NCBI GenBank assembly: GCA_036365515.1
Contig: CM070877.1
Location: forward strand, 70,926,022 to 70,990,021
Length of the DNA: 64,000 nt
Direction of reading: 5' to 3'
Source: Torymus aiolomorphi
Lineage: Eukaryota; Arthropoda; Insecta; Hymenoptera; Torymidae
The position numbers and the translations under genes were made by a program. Under the pieces are notes generated by a model. That model made no database searches. It saw nothing but the letters and a program-made list of their open reading frames with translations, and was not told where the DNA came from. This document shows positions 44,831 to 55,845 of this stretch, in pieces. Position 1 is the first letter of the stretch, and every line of letters starts with the position of its first letter.

Positions 44831-45561
44831 CACTTCCGTCTTCTTCCTCGCCTCGTTGTTCCCGAGGAGTGAGTCAAATCACCGTCTCTCTCATTTACAT
44901 GTGTAAGCATGAGAGAGACAGCATGATTTTTGCCATACTCGGCTAATCAGTATAGCGATTCAGCTGTTCCGCAGAGAACAGCTGATGAGTGCTGCCGTCG
45001 CGCGGCCGCCTGCTGAGTTATCCCTCACTCGTGCAACCGCGGGAAATTCAAAACTTGATATTTCCCAAACACGAATATATTTTTGAAATCTGGAGATTGT
45101 ATTTATTTTAGTTTAATTTTGCAATAGGAAAATTTGGAGGTTAGGAATTTAACTGTAATCAGAACAATATTCATAGTTCATCATTGTTAACTACAGATCA
45201 GATTTGAATACTTTTTGCGTTATGCAAAACCAAATTTTAGATTACTAATACTATTTGAGACTTAAATTTTTGAGTTTAAATATTTTCCCAAACTATTTGG
45301 ACCAATCATAGGCTCCTTTTAAACGGGTTTGACCAATCACAACGCTTTTTCGGCTTCACATTACCGTCATCATTCTCTTGGGAGAGGATTAGTAAAATAG
45401 TTTTTCACAACAAAATTTATTTTCTATTTTTATTATTTAGTTTTGGTTAGTTTCAAATAGTTAAAAATAAAAACACAAATTTATTTTGAGTTATTCGAAA
45501 TTTAAAAAAATAAATTATCAATTGCATTTCTAAAATAGTTTGTAATGGGTATTTATTAATT
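44831..45561. other. No gene recognised
   Basis: GC-rich to about 45060, then AT-rich. Nothing recognisable. Confidence 0.35.
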
Positions 45562-45725
45562 ATGATACCCCCTTTGGAGAATATTTTACTTGAAACCAGA
45601 TTTGAGAATAGAGTATTTTTAATTTCCAAACAAATTCAATATTTAGAAAATCAGTTCGATTCAAATTTTTCTGAAGTACGCGATCAGGTTTCTATTAATA
45701 CCTTTGTAAAAATTAGTTTATCCGA

Positions 45726-45764
<39 letters not shown>

Positions 45765-47225
45765 TTAAAAATGATTGCCCGGTATGTCACAAAGCAGGGT
45801 AAAATAAATATAATCAACAGTGGAATAGAAAAAGTATGATTTATTGACGCATAGAATAAAAGAAGATCGTACGGTCTAAAAAATTCGGTAACTAAACAAT
45901 AATTTAAATACGCGTGTCGGACACGGATCGCCTGTTATAATAGTTTATTCGTCAATTAACATTATTAGTCGCGTGGTGCTTGATGGCAAAAAGATGGACG
46001 AACTTAACTCGCAATTTCAGTATGATGCAATGATGGCTCTCCCGCTGGGACACCAATCCAGTAGAGTCTGGATTGTCTGTTTGAACCGAATTTCAACAGA
46101 ATAACAAATATTAAAACTAATTACGATTATTATTTACCTTTTGTAGATATTGTATACTCGGATAAACAATATGGACGTTTTCTTATTGATACTGGTTCTG
46201 AAGTTAGCTTAATTAAACAACATTTAGTGCCATCTGATAGGATTATAAATAAAGCAGAAACTATTTTATTAAAGGGAGTAGGAATTGGGGAATCCAATAC
46301 ATTAGGCACTATTAAAATGAAGGTATTTGGAATCACGACATTTGTACATGTTGTGCCAAATAACTTTTTTATACCATGTGAAGGAGTAATAGGTTCATCA
46401 TTTTTTAGCGAAACCGGGTCTGTTATAGATTTTCAAAATAAAATACTTAAAATAGAAAATAAAAGTACTCCATTAAACTTTGAAAATAGCATGAATTTAA
46501 ATGTTAAAAATTTTATTAATCATAAACCTTCAGAATCTATCTGTAGTAATGATTCCTTATCGAATAAGGCTTTATATGATTCAGACGATAGATTCACTCT
46601 ACCAAATAAAACTTTAGAAAATTTAGATAACTTAGATAATTATTACGATAATCACGATATCGCTACTTCATTTGAATATGAAGAGTTTTTAAATAATAAT
46701 CATTTAAGCGAGTACTATAATCACGGATTAAATCAAAAAGAAATTTACAACGAATTAAATATTGATTCAGATAGTTATGGTTTAGAAAATTCAACTTGTG
46801 TAGTTAATGTAAATAAAATAAAAAAATTTTATAGTTTAAGCGTAAAAATAAATATTATAGATTTAATCAATTTAGATCATTTGGAGAATAATACTAAAAT
46901 TTTTATACAAAACCTAGTAAAAGAAAACTCTGATTGTTTTTATTTGAAAGATAAAAAATTAGGGGCGACTGATCTAGTAATGCATCGCATACAGACAGCA
47001 GACGATTACCCCGTAAATTCAAAGCAGTATAAATACCCTCTATCATTAAAGGAGGAAGTTGATAGGCAAGTTAAAGAAATGCTCGATGCAGGCATTATTG
47101 CACCTTCGAACTCTCCCTACAACACACCGGTTTGGATAGTACCTAAAAAGCCAGATTCATCGGGAAAACCCCGTTGGCGATTAGTCTTAGACTTTAGAAA
47201 GTTGTTTTTTTATCAAATTCCAAAT
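45562..47225 (+). pseudogene. Gypsy-type element fragment: gag end, protease, RT start
   Basis: 45562-45727 encodes the gag-like N-terminal frame, which then enters a (TA)n tract. 45765-45798 encodes NDCPVCHKAG, the start of a zinc knuckle. An unrelated-looking insert follows to about 46080. From about 46088 the frame reads a retroviral-type aspartic protease (FLIDTGSEVSLI, catalytic Asp), an Asn-rich linker, then the beginning of the reverse transcriptase: HRIQTADDYPVNSKQYKYP, EMLDAGIIAPSNSPYNTPVW, GKPRWRLVLDFRKL. It breaks at about 47205, before the catalytic palm. No LTR is identified. There is no ATG in the protease-RT frame, as is usual for pol made as a fusion. Confidence 0.75.
45728..45763. 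repeat. (TA)n microsatellite
   Basis: About 17 TA units at the point where the gag-like frame is lost. Confidence 0.95.
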
Positions 47226-47264
47226 TTCAATAATTCATACTAAATTCAAAGGAAAGTACATAAG

Positions 47265-48130
47265 TTCTCAACTACCACAACTCAAAGCTTTACGAGCCCA
47301 GATTACTGGTATTTTGAGAAATAATATACTTATTCATAACTCACTTCGTTCAGTGTGGCTTTACGAGTCACCGCACACTTGAGTTTGATTAGTATTATTG
47401 TACAAATTCCAAATTTTAAAGAAAAATACATTACCTCTTGAGGAAAAATAAAGAATTCAAAGGTAATTAAACAATTTTTTTTTTCTCTTTTTTTCCTAAA
47501 TTGCACTTCTCCAATACCCGCAGCTTCAGCTTTACGAGTTGAGTCTAGTGGAGTTCTTGAGAAGCTAAAAATATTACTTCATAACCCACTTTGTTCAGTG
47601 TGACTTTACGAGTCACCGTACACTTGAGTTCGAACAATATTGCAAGTTTTACTATTTTTCAAATAAAATTAAAAACAAATTTCAAACAAAAATTTCAAAT
47701 CTATTTTTCAAATTTTATACTACATTTCAAATTTATTGAATTCGAGGAAAATACATAATTTCTCAATTACCATAGTTCAAAGCTTTACGAGCCCACACTA
47801 CTGGTATTTTGAGAAATAATATACTTATTCATAACTCACTTCGTTCAGTGTGGCTTTACGAGTCACCGTACACTTGAGTTTGATTAGTATTATTGTATAT
47901 TCCCAGTTTTAAAGACATATTACTACTAGAATAAAATAAAAATTTCAAAAAAATAATAACGGATATTTTTGTTGCATGTCTCAAATACCCGTAGCTTCAG
48001 CTTTACGAGTTGAGTCTAGTAGAGTTTTTGAGAAGCTAAAAATATTACTTCGTAACCCACTTTGTTCAGTGTGACTTTACTAGTCACCGTACACGTGAGT
48101 TCGAACAATATTGCAAATTTTACTATTTTA
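47265..48130. repeat. Alternating A/B repeats with conserved CTTTACGAG hairpins
   Basis: Four units in the order A (47273-47401), B (47505-47650), A (47763-47900), B (47974-48125), separated by unlike AT-rich spacers. Each unit has two CTTTACGAG copies (47288, 47359, 47530, 47604, 47783, 47854, 48001; the eighth, 48074, is CTTTACTAG). The second copy in each unit lies in a hairpin such as GTGTGGCTTTACGAGTCACC followed by GCACAC. The first lies between CTCAAA and TTTGAG (A units) or AGCTTC and GAAGCT (B units). No ORF is conserved. A ninth CTTTACGAG occurs at 48359. Confidence 0.7.
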
Positions 48131-48830
48131 AAAATACATTATTTAAATTAAAAGAAATAAAAGTTTGAGAAAACAGAAAAGCAATTAAAACAAAAATTTA
48201 GACAGTAAATTCAATTGCGAGCTCTGCTCTTTATAGGGAAGGGCGAATCTAAGAATAATCGGAGACCGGGAAAAGTTATAAGAATCTCAAACCCCAGATA
48301 TCTAAAGGAAGTCGTGACCTTATTCCTAGTCCATACGGGGGTACGTGCGGCCAAACAATCTTTACGAGACGTTCGTGCTACTCACCGTTGGTCGTTACGA
48401 TAGCCAAATCCTAATCCAAAAATTATCCAAACTTAAATCTCAACGTTAACAGTGAATTAGATATTACACTCCTTTCCTCAGCTCGTCCAAAGTTTACTAA
48501 GTAGCGCAGCTAAGGCCTAAAAGAGCATAACTCTTAATTGAGTTAAACATCCCAGTCGTGTCGTGTCTTAGGACGTGAAAATTGCTCCAATATTGTTGCA
48601 CGGCATCCCCTAATCTATCAGTCTGAAAAAGCAATGGAATGACGGAAATAGCGGTTGGCAGCAATATTGACTCACGGTTGCATCCATATTTACTAGCATT
48701 GAGGGAATATTCGAAAATTTGCCGAATATAACAAAGCAACCTTGAAGCAATATTGCACCAACAATTAGTGCTATAGGCGGCATCACAGAAGAATAAATTA
48801 TATAATAATAAATTAGAAAAAACATATATA
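48131..48830. other. No gene recognised
   Basis: 48200-48410 is more GC-rich and contains one CTTTACGAG. 48655-48765 has AGCAATATTGAC and AAGCAATATTGCACC segments like the 26.3-28.2 kb minisatellite core. Confidence 0.4.
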
Positions 48831-48857
48831 TGTGTGCTATTTGTAAAAGAAATTAAT

Positions 48858-49308
48858 TATTTCACAAAAAACTTTTTTAAGAAAATTAATACTAATGTCG
48901 TGTATAGTATGATCAACAAAATGAGCAATATTATAGTGTTAGGTAAGGATAAGAATATTAAATTAAATAGTAATAACGTTGTATATAAAATAAATTGCGC
49001 TCACTGTAACACTTCGTATGTGGGACAGACGAGTAGACGACTAGTTGTAAGATTAAAGAACATAAAAAGAAATATAGTGAGGGAGATAAAAATTCACCAT
49101 TGTTCATACACAAAAAAGAAAACAATCATAAAATAGATTTCAATAATGTTAAAATATTAGACACGGAACGGAACATACAAAAAGGATTATTTCTGAAGCA
49201 TTTCACATACATAGCCAAAAAAGATTTATGAACAAACAATTTGAAATAGCCATATTACCGAAAGAATACAGGATTTTGATTAACAAATGCGAATTTTTAT
49301 CTTCCTAA
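48858..49308 (+). pseudogene. Penelope GIY-YIG endonuclease, C-terminal part
   Basis: VVYKINCAHCNTSYVGQTSRRL gives the YxI...YVG signature with a Cys pair (CxxC), then a one-base loss near 49055 shifts RLK to the frame continuing EHKKKYSEGDKNSP, and a further shift near 49180 restores QKRFMNKQFEIAILPKEY to the stop near 49308. GIY-YIG endonucleases nick target DNA in Penelope-like elements. Confidence 0.8.
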
Positions 49309-49610
49309 CTGATATAATGACCGAGTATATATATACGCACATACTCTGTATGTTCGTTAATATATGTAACTACACGTACAACACGAATTTACACACACAC
49401 TAGAAACAGTCACACTATAAAAGCCGAAATTCATAATGTATAAGGTCATTGACGAGCGGATTGTCTTCCGCTAACATACACTTGACTTCATATTAATTGT
49501 AACTCTTTACTATTGGTTTGTATTATAAAAATGTGTTTGTCAACGTGATTATAATTTGTTATAAACTGTTTGTATTATTATTTGTTGTATTAGATGATTC
49601 CTGAAGAGGG

Positions 49611-49660
49611 ACATATAGAAAATAAATGTCCGAAACGTCGACATATTAATTAAAAAATGG
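49611..49660 (+). ncRNA. Hammerhead ribozyme-like motif 2
   Basis: CTGAAGA at 49611-49617, stem II GGACAT/ATGTCC, GAAA at 49632-49635, ACGTCGAC following. The third stem is less clear than in motif 1. It occupies the same place in the 3' region of a Penelope fragment. Confidence 0.4.
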
Positions 49661-49740
49661 TGTTTTATTCTACAAACATTTCACTATAAGAAACACTGAG
49701 ATTGGTAGTAACAAGGCCATCAACTTCTTAAAATTATCTT

Positions 49741-50327
49741 TTAAAATAGAAGTGAGAATAAAAAAATGTAATATAGTGAAATAAATAAACTTGTGGCTTT
49801 AGATATTTCCGAACAAATTGGAAACAAATAAGGAATTAATAGAAAGTAAATGAACCCACGATTTAAGTCACTTTGAGAATATTACAATTAGAAATTTAAT
49901 AAATAGTTGTAATTAAACGGGAAAAATCTAAAACAAAATAATCTTTTTTCTGTGCATAGAATAACCTTCAAAATATTTGAAACATTTAAATGGAAAAGTA
50001 TTCTGAAGGGAATATAAGTTTAAATAGTGAATATAAGTTTAAATAGTGGAAGAAATAATTGTTGTGTATAATTGCGAAATTAATTTACGGATTGATAAGA
50101 GAAACAAAAAAGCCAAAATCTCGGAAGGGCAAATTAAGAAGAATAAGTTTAACTCGAATCATAATTAAAATTTGAATTACAGCTAATAGAATTAAATTTA
50201 GCCCCTATTACTAGTAATACTGCGCGTGCATAGATTAAGTACGAATTACATCAACATGGATGAAGATGCAATTAACGACGTCAAGTAATAGGTAAAGGAA
50301 GGTAACTTAAGCGAAATACAAGAACAT
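49741..50327. other. AT-rich DNA upstream of gypsy element 1
   Basis: No gene and no LTR. It probably includes the remnant of the element 1 leader. Confidence 0.4.
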
Positions 50328-51365
50328 ATGGAGCGACTGGAATTACAGACGACAGGAACACTTTTCACACAGGCCAACAAACTCTCGAAATGGATGCTTG
50401 GTAATTATACGGCGACAGATTTTGTACCAGATGACGAGGAAGGCTCAGCACGAACCAGAAGGGAACATTTACGCCGGACATTAATCAACGAAATAATACG
50501 CGAGGAAGCAGATCGATGCGAATTACTCATAAGTCTACGAGAAAGCAGCCAGGATAACCTTTCAGAAACAGGACAAGTGACAGATCAGCCACAGGTGAGC
50601 AACAACGACCTCATCAACTCAGAGACAGAAATACAAGAAGAAACGAATCGAACAGACAAACAGAAAACCCAACAACTAAAGAAAGGACACACCTTAGTAG
50701 ACACAGACGGGGAAGTATTCCAGGTTCCCAAATATTTTACTGGGAAATTTTAACTAGATTTACTGTACAGGAATCTGCTGCCAAAGATTCAGCGGCTGAT
50801 CCGCAGAACGGATCTAGACTGTGTAGAAACTTTGCTGGACTTCGCGAACGAAATAGAGCAAGCGATAGAGTGCGAGAAGGCATATCGCTCGCCGCCGTCA
50901 CCAGAGTCTTGCTTACTACCAGAGATATTGTATAAAGGAAAGAAGAGTGAGAGCAAGCTCGCGGAGGCAACCAACAATGCCATGGCTCCTGATATCGGAA
51001 ATTCCAAGAGGGAAGATAAGCTCAAACAGGCAATTAAATCGTTGGAAGAGCAAATGAAAACGCTGCTGCGGTACGAGAAGGCCCAGGAGCCGAAGAGAGA
51101 CAGGTTAGCCTCGATAGGAGGAGCGACGGCTTCCCGTCGCATGATAGGCCAGATCAGCAGGGTCCGGGGGCCGGAAGGAGGAAGATGCGGGCCGGCGCAA
51201 AGTGGCGGAAGCAAACGAGAATTCGGCTACCTGGAGTCACGGGGGAAACACCCGACGGAGGTTCGATCCACCCCCCAACCTTTGACGTGTAGAGGATGCG
51301 GCCGCCTTGGCTTCATGCGGAGATATTGCACCGACTATTCGGGAAAAGCCGACGGGAGTCGTTAG
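50328..51365 (+). pseudogene. Gypsy element 1 gag
   Basis: The ATG at 50328 opens a 141-codon N-terminal part (acidic, Gln/Glu-rich) that stops at 50753. A second frame (about 50757-51365) continues with LLDFANEIEQAIE, a coiled-coil-like stretch and a modified zinc knuckle CRGCGRLGFMRRYC, in which Phe replaces the His ligand. The central capsid region seems deleted. Confidence 0.7.
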
Positions 51366-52298
51366 TCAGGACAGGCAACGCTCCCGTTTCAGAAGGTCCC
51401 GAAGTTACAGCTGGAAGGGGATGTCATAACACCTAGGACCCGCCCCACCGAAGTGGAACCAGCCGAGTGCACGCCAGACATTAAGAAAGATGAGGTGAAG
51501 GATGGAAAGGAAACATGACCCGCAAGGAAGACCCGAAACGAGGCGGAGAACGTGGAGGCCGCCCTGGCGACGACTCTAGGAGAGGCCGGGGACGAGTCAC
51601 CCCTAGAAGGGGGAGAGAATACGGCAAAAACTCCGCGAGAATTGAAAACGCGGAATTCGAAGCAGCTGTGGCGATTCATGGGGATGGCTACATGGTATCG
51701 AAAATTCATCAAAGATTTCGCTAAGATGGCGGAACCTCTAACTGATGAACCCAAGAAGAACCAGAAATATAAATGGCTCGATGAAGAAGAGCGTGCTTTC
51801 CAGAGCCTCAAGTCTGCCATCGCTGCTGCTCCAACGCTGCACAGACCGGAGAGAGACGGCCAATTCGTCATACAAACAGACGCTAGTGATACGAGTATTG
51901 GGGCTTTCCTCTTGCAAATAGTCGAGGGAGAAGAGCGGGAGTTGGAGTTCGGGAGCCGAACTCTGTCATCGGTGGAGAAGAATTACTCGGTAACGGAGCG
52001 CCAATGTTTGGCTGTAGTGTGGGCTGTCCGCAAATTCAGGCTGTACATAGAACGGTACCATTACAGAGTAGTTACGGATCACAGCAGCCTGCAGTGGCTC
52101 AAGCCAATGAAAAATCCTACCGGAAGGTTAGCCCGATGGGCGCTAGAGCTTCAAGCCGAAGATTTTGAGATCGAATACAGGAAGGGGGCCCTAAACTATC
52201 TCCCGTATGCCCTTTCTCGGATGGACGAGGAAGAAGAAGAGCCCACAGGTTCAATTACGTGGTCGATAGGTGGTATCTCGGGAAGCTCGCAGAAGTGA
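51366..52298 (+). pseudogene. Gypsy element 1 pol: RT thumb and RNase H
   Basis: 51366-51640 is degraded. From 51660 the frame reads the end of a gypsy reverse transcriptase (FMGMATWYRKFIKDFA) and an RNase H: QTDASDTSIGAFL, YSVTERQCLAVVWAVRKFR, VTDHSSLQWL, EYRKGALNYLPYALSR (usual VADALSR altered). The catalytic RT palm is absent. Frame open to 52298. Confidence 0.85.
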
Positions 52299-53070
52299 CT
52301 GAGGCACCGCGGGATCATCCTCGGTGGAAGGTGATCGAGGTGAATTTGTATACTTATCGACTGATCTCCTTTCTTGGCGAAGTCCTCGATCAAGACGCCG
52401 CGTGGAAATTAGTGGTCCCAGAAGAGTATCGGTTAGCCATTTTACGTGAGTGTAACGACGCGCCGGAGGCTCGTCATCTAGGCCGGGATAAGACGTACTC
52501 CCAAGTGTTTCAAACTTACTAGTGGCTGAAGATATATCGGGACGTCGAGAAGTATGTGAAGAGCTGCACCGTCTACCAGCTCATAAAGGTGGAACAACGG
52601 CTGCCGCGCGGAAGAAAGGGCTAACACTTAGTCGAGCGGCCATGGCAGGTGGTAGCAGACGACGTGATGGACCCACTGCCGTGCACCCTCCAGGGATTCT
52701 CTTATATCCTCGTATTTCAAGATCTTTTCACGAGATGGATAGAGGTAATCCCGGTGCGGAAAGCGAATGGTGCAACGATACTATGCGAGTTCCAATCATG
52801 CGTGGTATTTAGGTATGCCCCCCTCCGCCCCCGAGATGTTTTTATCGGAAAATGGCGCCGAGTTCAACAACAAACTCGTGGACGACTAACTCAGTGGATT
52901 GGGAGTATGCTATAAGACCGCGCCCCCCTATCACCAGCAGGCTAACCCGGTTGAAAGGACGAACAAGTCGCTGAAGATCCGGTTGAAGGCGCCCATGGAA
53001 GACAAGCACACGCCGTGGGACACGCACTTGGTAGCGGCGACGTTCTCGTTTTACGGCCGATTAGGTTGAC
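52259..53070 (+). pseudogene. Gypsy element 1 integrase
   Basis: Several frames. Zinc-binding remnant: ARHLGRDKTY, a TAG near 52521, then IYRDVEKYVKSCTVYQ (Cys to Tyr). Core: WQVVADDVMDPLP with the first Asp, VFQDLFTRWIE, a frameshift near 52810, FLSENGAEFN (Glu-Asn where SDNG is usual, changing the second Asp), and NPVERTNKSLK with the Glu. Ends near 53070 just before the purine tract. Confidence 0.8.
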
Positions 53071-53241
53071 AGCGTACGTGACATCCAGGAGGGGGTGTAA
53101 CAGTGCGAAACGCTCGCCGTCGGCGCGAGTATAGAAGAGCGAGAGATGGCAACCGCAGGCGTTGATTAGTCATAGCGTGCGCAGGGATACTTGCAATCGG
53201 AACGGAAAAAAGGCCGAAATAAGCGCGAGCGGCAACCGCGC

Positions 53242-53245
<4 letters not shown>

Positions 53246-53318
<73 letters not shown>
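53246..53318. repeat. (GA)n microsatellite in LTR copy 1
   Basis: GA units with one AA interruption near 53289. The corresponding tract in copy 2 is preceded by a CG run. Confidence 0.95.
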
Positions 53319-53321
<3 letters not shown>

Positions 53322-53796
53322 AAAGTGGCGGAGTGCGGTAGTTAGAATGATTCTTAGATAGAAGACTAGAATAGTTTCGGCAAGGGGAGAGCCTGGATGT
53401 GCGCGAGTAAAAGAAAAAGTAAAAAGAAAGCGTAAGGAGCGTGTAGGTGGAAAAAAGGAGGAAAGGGAGGTGCAAGCGAGAGAGCGTGGGTGTGTACAAG
53501 GGAGGCAGTGCGAATAGCGTAAAATCCGGAGGAATAGCTGAGGCGAAGGAAAAGCGACATCAGGGAATTGCTTCGATCGTCCGATCGAGCCAGGTAGCCG
53601 CGAGAAGCGAATACCGACGAAGAGCGTGTCAGGATGGCTGTCCAGCCAGGTAGGGAACAGTAATTTTAATCGCGCAACTAGCGTGCGTACTGGCGACATT
53701 GTCGATTTCCCTCTCTCGGATACCCGTATTGTTAACGCGAAGATATTTGTCATTGTGCGAGCGAATAATTGCGTCGCGAGAAACGACGTTTGACCT

Positions 53797-53923
53797 GGGG
53801 CCTGATTCTAAATTTGTCTCGACGTCGAGACACACCAAATCCGGAGCTGTAGACCAATCAGGGAGCTCCTTTAAAAAGAAAAGCAGTTGTCTCGAGGCCG
53901 AGACACATTTAGAATCAGGCCCC
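53797..53923. mobile_element. 127-bp MITE-like inverted-repeat insertion, copy 1
   Basis: Begins GGGGCCTGATTCTAAAT and ends ATTTAGAATCAGGCCCC, with GTCTCG-type inner palindromes. It has no coding capacity. The identical insertion at 55167-55293 shows it preceded the duplication. Confidence 0.7.
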
Positions 53924-54397
53924 TGTGCGGCATTTCCTGTTTGTGTAGTAATTTTTTTGTGTCAAATATACCTTTTTTTTAACTTGCACGTACTAGTTTC
54001 TCTGCGTAATTATCCGTGCTGCAGTATCCCTATTCCCCCGTACGTGAAGTAAAGGGGGGTAAATTATCTTGACTTCACGCTAGTTTTCAGGCGTGAAAGA
54101 AGCAGCTAGTCGAAACTCGCTGCCCCCCAAACACGGTAAAGCCGTGCAGAAGCGCGGCGTTAACAGTGGTGATCTTCGTGCAGGTAAGGATACAACCGGC
54201 GAGATTCAACCCTGTTACAAATGTTTACAAGATAATAGGAGATAAATACCTGCGTATGTTTCAGACGCGTATAATAGACCTGTAATATACGTATAATAAA
54301 GTAGGATGTACTAGTCTACTTTTTTTTCCGGGTTAGACTGACGCTGCTTGGCTGCATTAGCGGTGGCATATGGGCCATCAACTGTCTGTGCGTATGC

Positions 54398-54409
54398 GCA
54401 CCAGGTGGC
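54398..54409 (+). promoter_or_regulatory. CTCF-like motif in the LTR flank, copy 1
   Basis: GCACCAGGTGGC matches CCASYAGRKGGC at 11 of 12 positions. Duplicated at 55767-55778. Confidence 0.35.
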
Positions 54410-54485
54410 TTAATAGCGAGAAATTTCAAATAAATTGCGTTCAGTTTGTACGTGTACTAGTAGAATTCTCAATTTCAGGAGGGGG

Positions 54486-54625
54486 TGTAACAGTGCGAAA
54501 CGCTCGCCGTCGGCGCGAGTATAGAAGAGCGAGAGATGGCAACCGCAGGCGTTGATTAGTCATAGCGTGCGCGGGGATACTTGCAATCGGAACGGAAAAA
54601 AGGCCGAAATAAGCGCGAGCGGCAA

Positions 54626-54691
<66 letters not shown>

Positions 54692-55588
54692 AAAGGAGCG
54701 GAGTGCGGTAGTTAGAATGATTCTTAGATAGAAGACTAGAATAGTTTCGGCAAGGGGAGAGCCTGGATGTGCGCGAGTAAAAGAAAAAGTAAAAAGAAAG
54801 CGTAAGGAGCGTGTAGGTGGAAAAAAGGAGGAAAGGGAGGTGCAAGCGAGAGAGCGTGGGTGTGTACAAGGGAGGCAGTGCGAATAGCGTAAAGTCCGGA
54901 GGAATAGCTGAGGCGAAGGAAAAGCGACATCAGGGAATTGCTTCGATCGTCCGATCGAGCCAGGTAGCCGCGAGAAGCGAATACCGACGAAGAGCGTGTC
55001 AGGATGGCTGTCCAGCCAGGTAGGGAACAGTAATTTTAATCGCGCAACTAGCGTGCGTACTGGCGACATTGTCGATTTCCCTCTCTCGGATACCCGTATT
55101 GTTAACGCGAAGATATTTGTCAGTGTGCGAGCGAATAATTGCGTCGCGAGAAACGACGTTTGACCTGGGGCCTGATTCTAAATTTGTCTCGACGTCGAGA
55201 CACACCAAATCCGGAGCTGTAGACCAATCAGGGAGCTCCTTTAAAAAGAAAAGCAGTTGTCTCGAGGCCGAGACACATTTAGAATCAGGCCCCTGTGCGG
55301 CATTTCCTGTTTGTGTAGTAATTTTTTTGTGTCAAATATACCTTTTTTTTAACTTGCACGTACTAGTTTCTCTGCGTAATTATCCGTGCTGCAGTATCCC
55401 TATCCCCCGTACGTGAAGTAAAGGGGGGTAAATTATCTTGATTTCACGCTAGTTTTCAGGCGTGAAAGAAGCAGCTAGTCGAAACTCGCTGCCCCCCAAA
55501 CACGGTAAAGCCGTGCAGAAGCGCGGCGTTAACAGTGGTGATCTTCGTGCAGGTAAGGATACAACCGGCGAGATTCAACCCTGTTACA
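54486..55588 (+). repeat. 3' LTR of gypsy element 1, copy 2
   Basis: Same ends as copy 1; GA tract at 54642-54688 preceded by (CG)n. Confidence 0.8.
55167..55293. mobile_element. 127-bp MITE-like insertion, copy 2
   Basis: Identical to 53797-53923 as far as I can read. Confidence 0.7.
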
Positions 55589-55766
55589 AATGTTTACAAG
55601 ATAATAGGAGATAAATACCTGCGTATGTTTCAGACGCGTATAATAGACCTGTAATATACGTATAATAAAGTAGGATGTACTAGTCTACTTTTTTTTCCGG
55701 GTTAGACTGACGCTGCTTGGCTGCATTAGCGGTGGCATATGGGCCATCAACTGTCTGTGCGTATGC

Positions 55767-55778
55767 GCACCAGGTGGC
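55767..55778 (+). promoter_or_regulatory. CTCF-like motif in the LTR flank, copy 2
   Basis: Duplicate of 54398-54409. Confidence 0.35.
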
Positions 55779-55845
55779 TTAATAGCGAGAAATTTCAAAT
55801 AAATTGCGTTCAGTTTGTACGTGTACTAGTAGAATTCTCAATTTT

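Larger units (their letters stand above)
48834..49740 (+). mobile_element. Penelope-like element, 3'-terminal fragment 2
   Basis: Carries the C-terminal GIY-YIG endonuclease region and a 3' region with a hammerhead-like motif. The reverse transcriptase is missing (5' truncation). It matches fragment 1 in its final coding part and 3' end, including TTGGTAGTAAC followed by AGGCCA or CCTTGGCCA near the end. Confidence 0.75.
50328..54219 (+). mobile_element. Gypsy element 1, 5'-truncated, with 3' LTR
   Basis: Gag, RNase H and integrase remnants in order on the plus strand, ending with a purine tract (AGGAGGGGG, 53087-53095) and a 3' LTR. The 5' LTR is absent and most of the protease and reverse transcriptase are deleted. 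GC-rich relative to the surrounding DNA. Confidence 0.85.
53096..54219 (+). repeat. 3' LTR of gypsy element 1, copy 1
   Basis: TGTAACAG...CTGTTACA, with a GA tract (53246-53318) and a nested 127-bp MITE (53797-53923). Confidence 0.8.
53087..55842 (+). repeat. Tandem duplication of purine tract, LTR and 3' flank
   Basis: 53087-54476 and 54477-55842 are near-identical (main difference: length of the GA tract). Each copy contains the 9-bp purine tract, the whole LTR and about 255 bp of flanking DNA, so this is a segmental duplication and not two insertions. Confidence 0.9.

Noticed and set aside
50737..51871. Minus-strand frames of 77-160 codons in gypsy element 1
   Set aside because: They overlap gag and pol, lack motifs and reflect GC-rich antisense frames.
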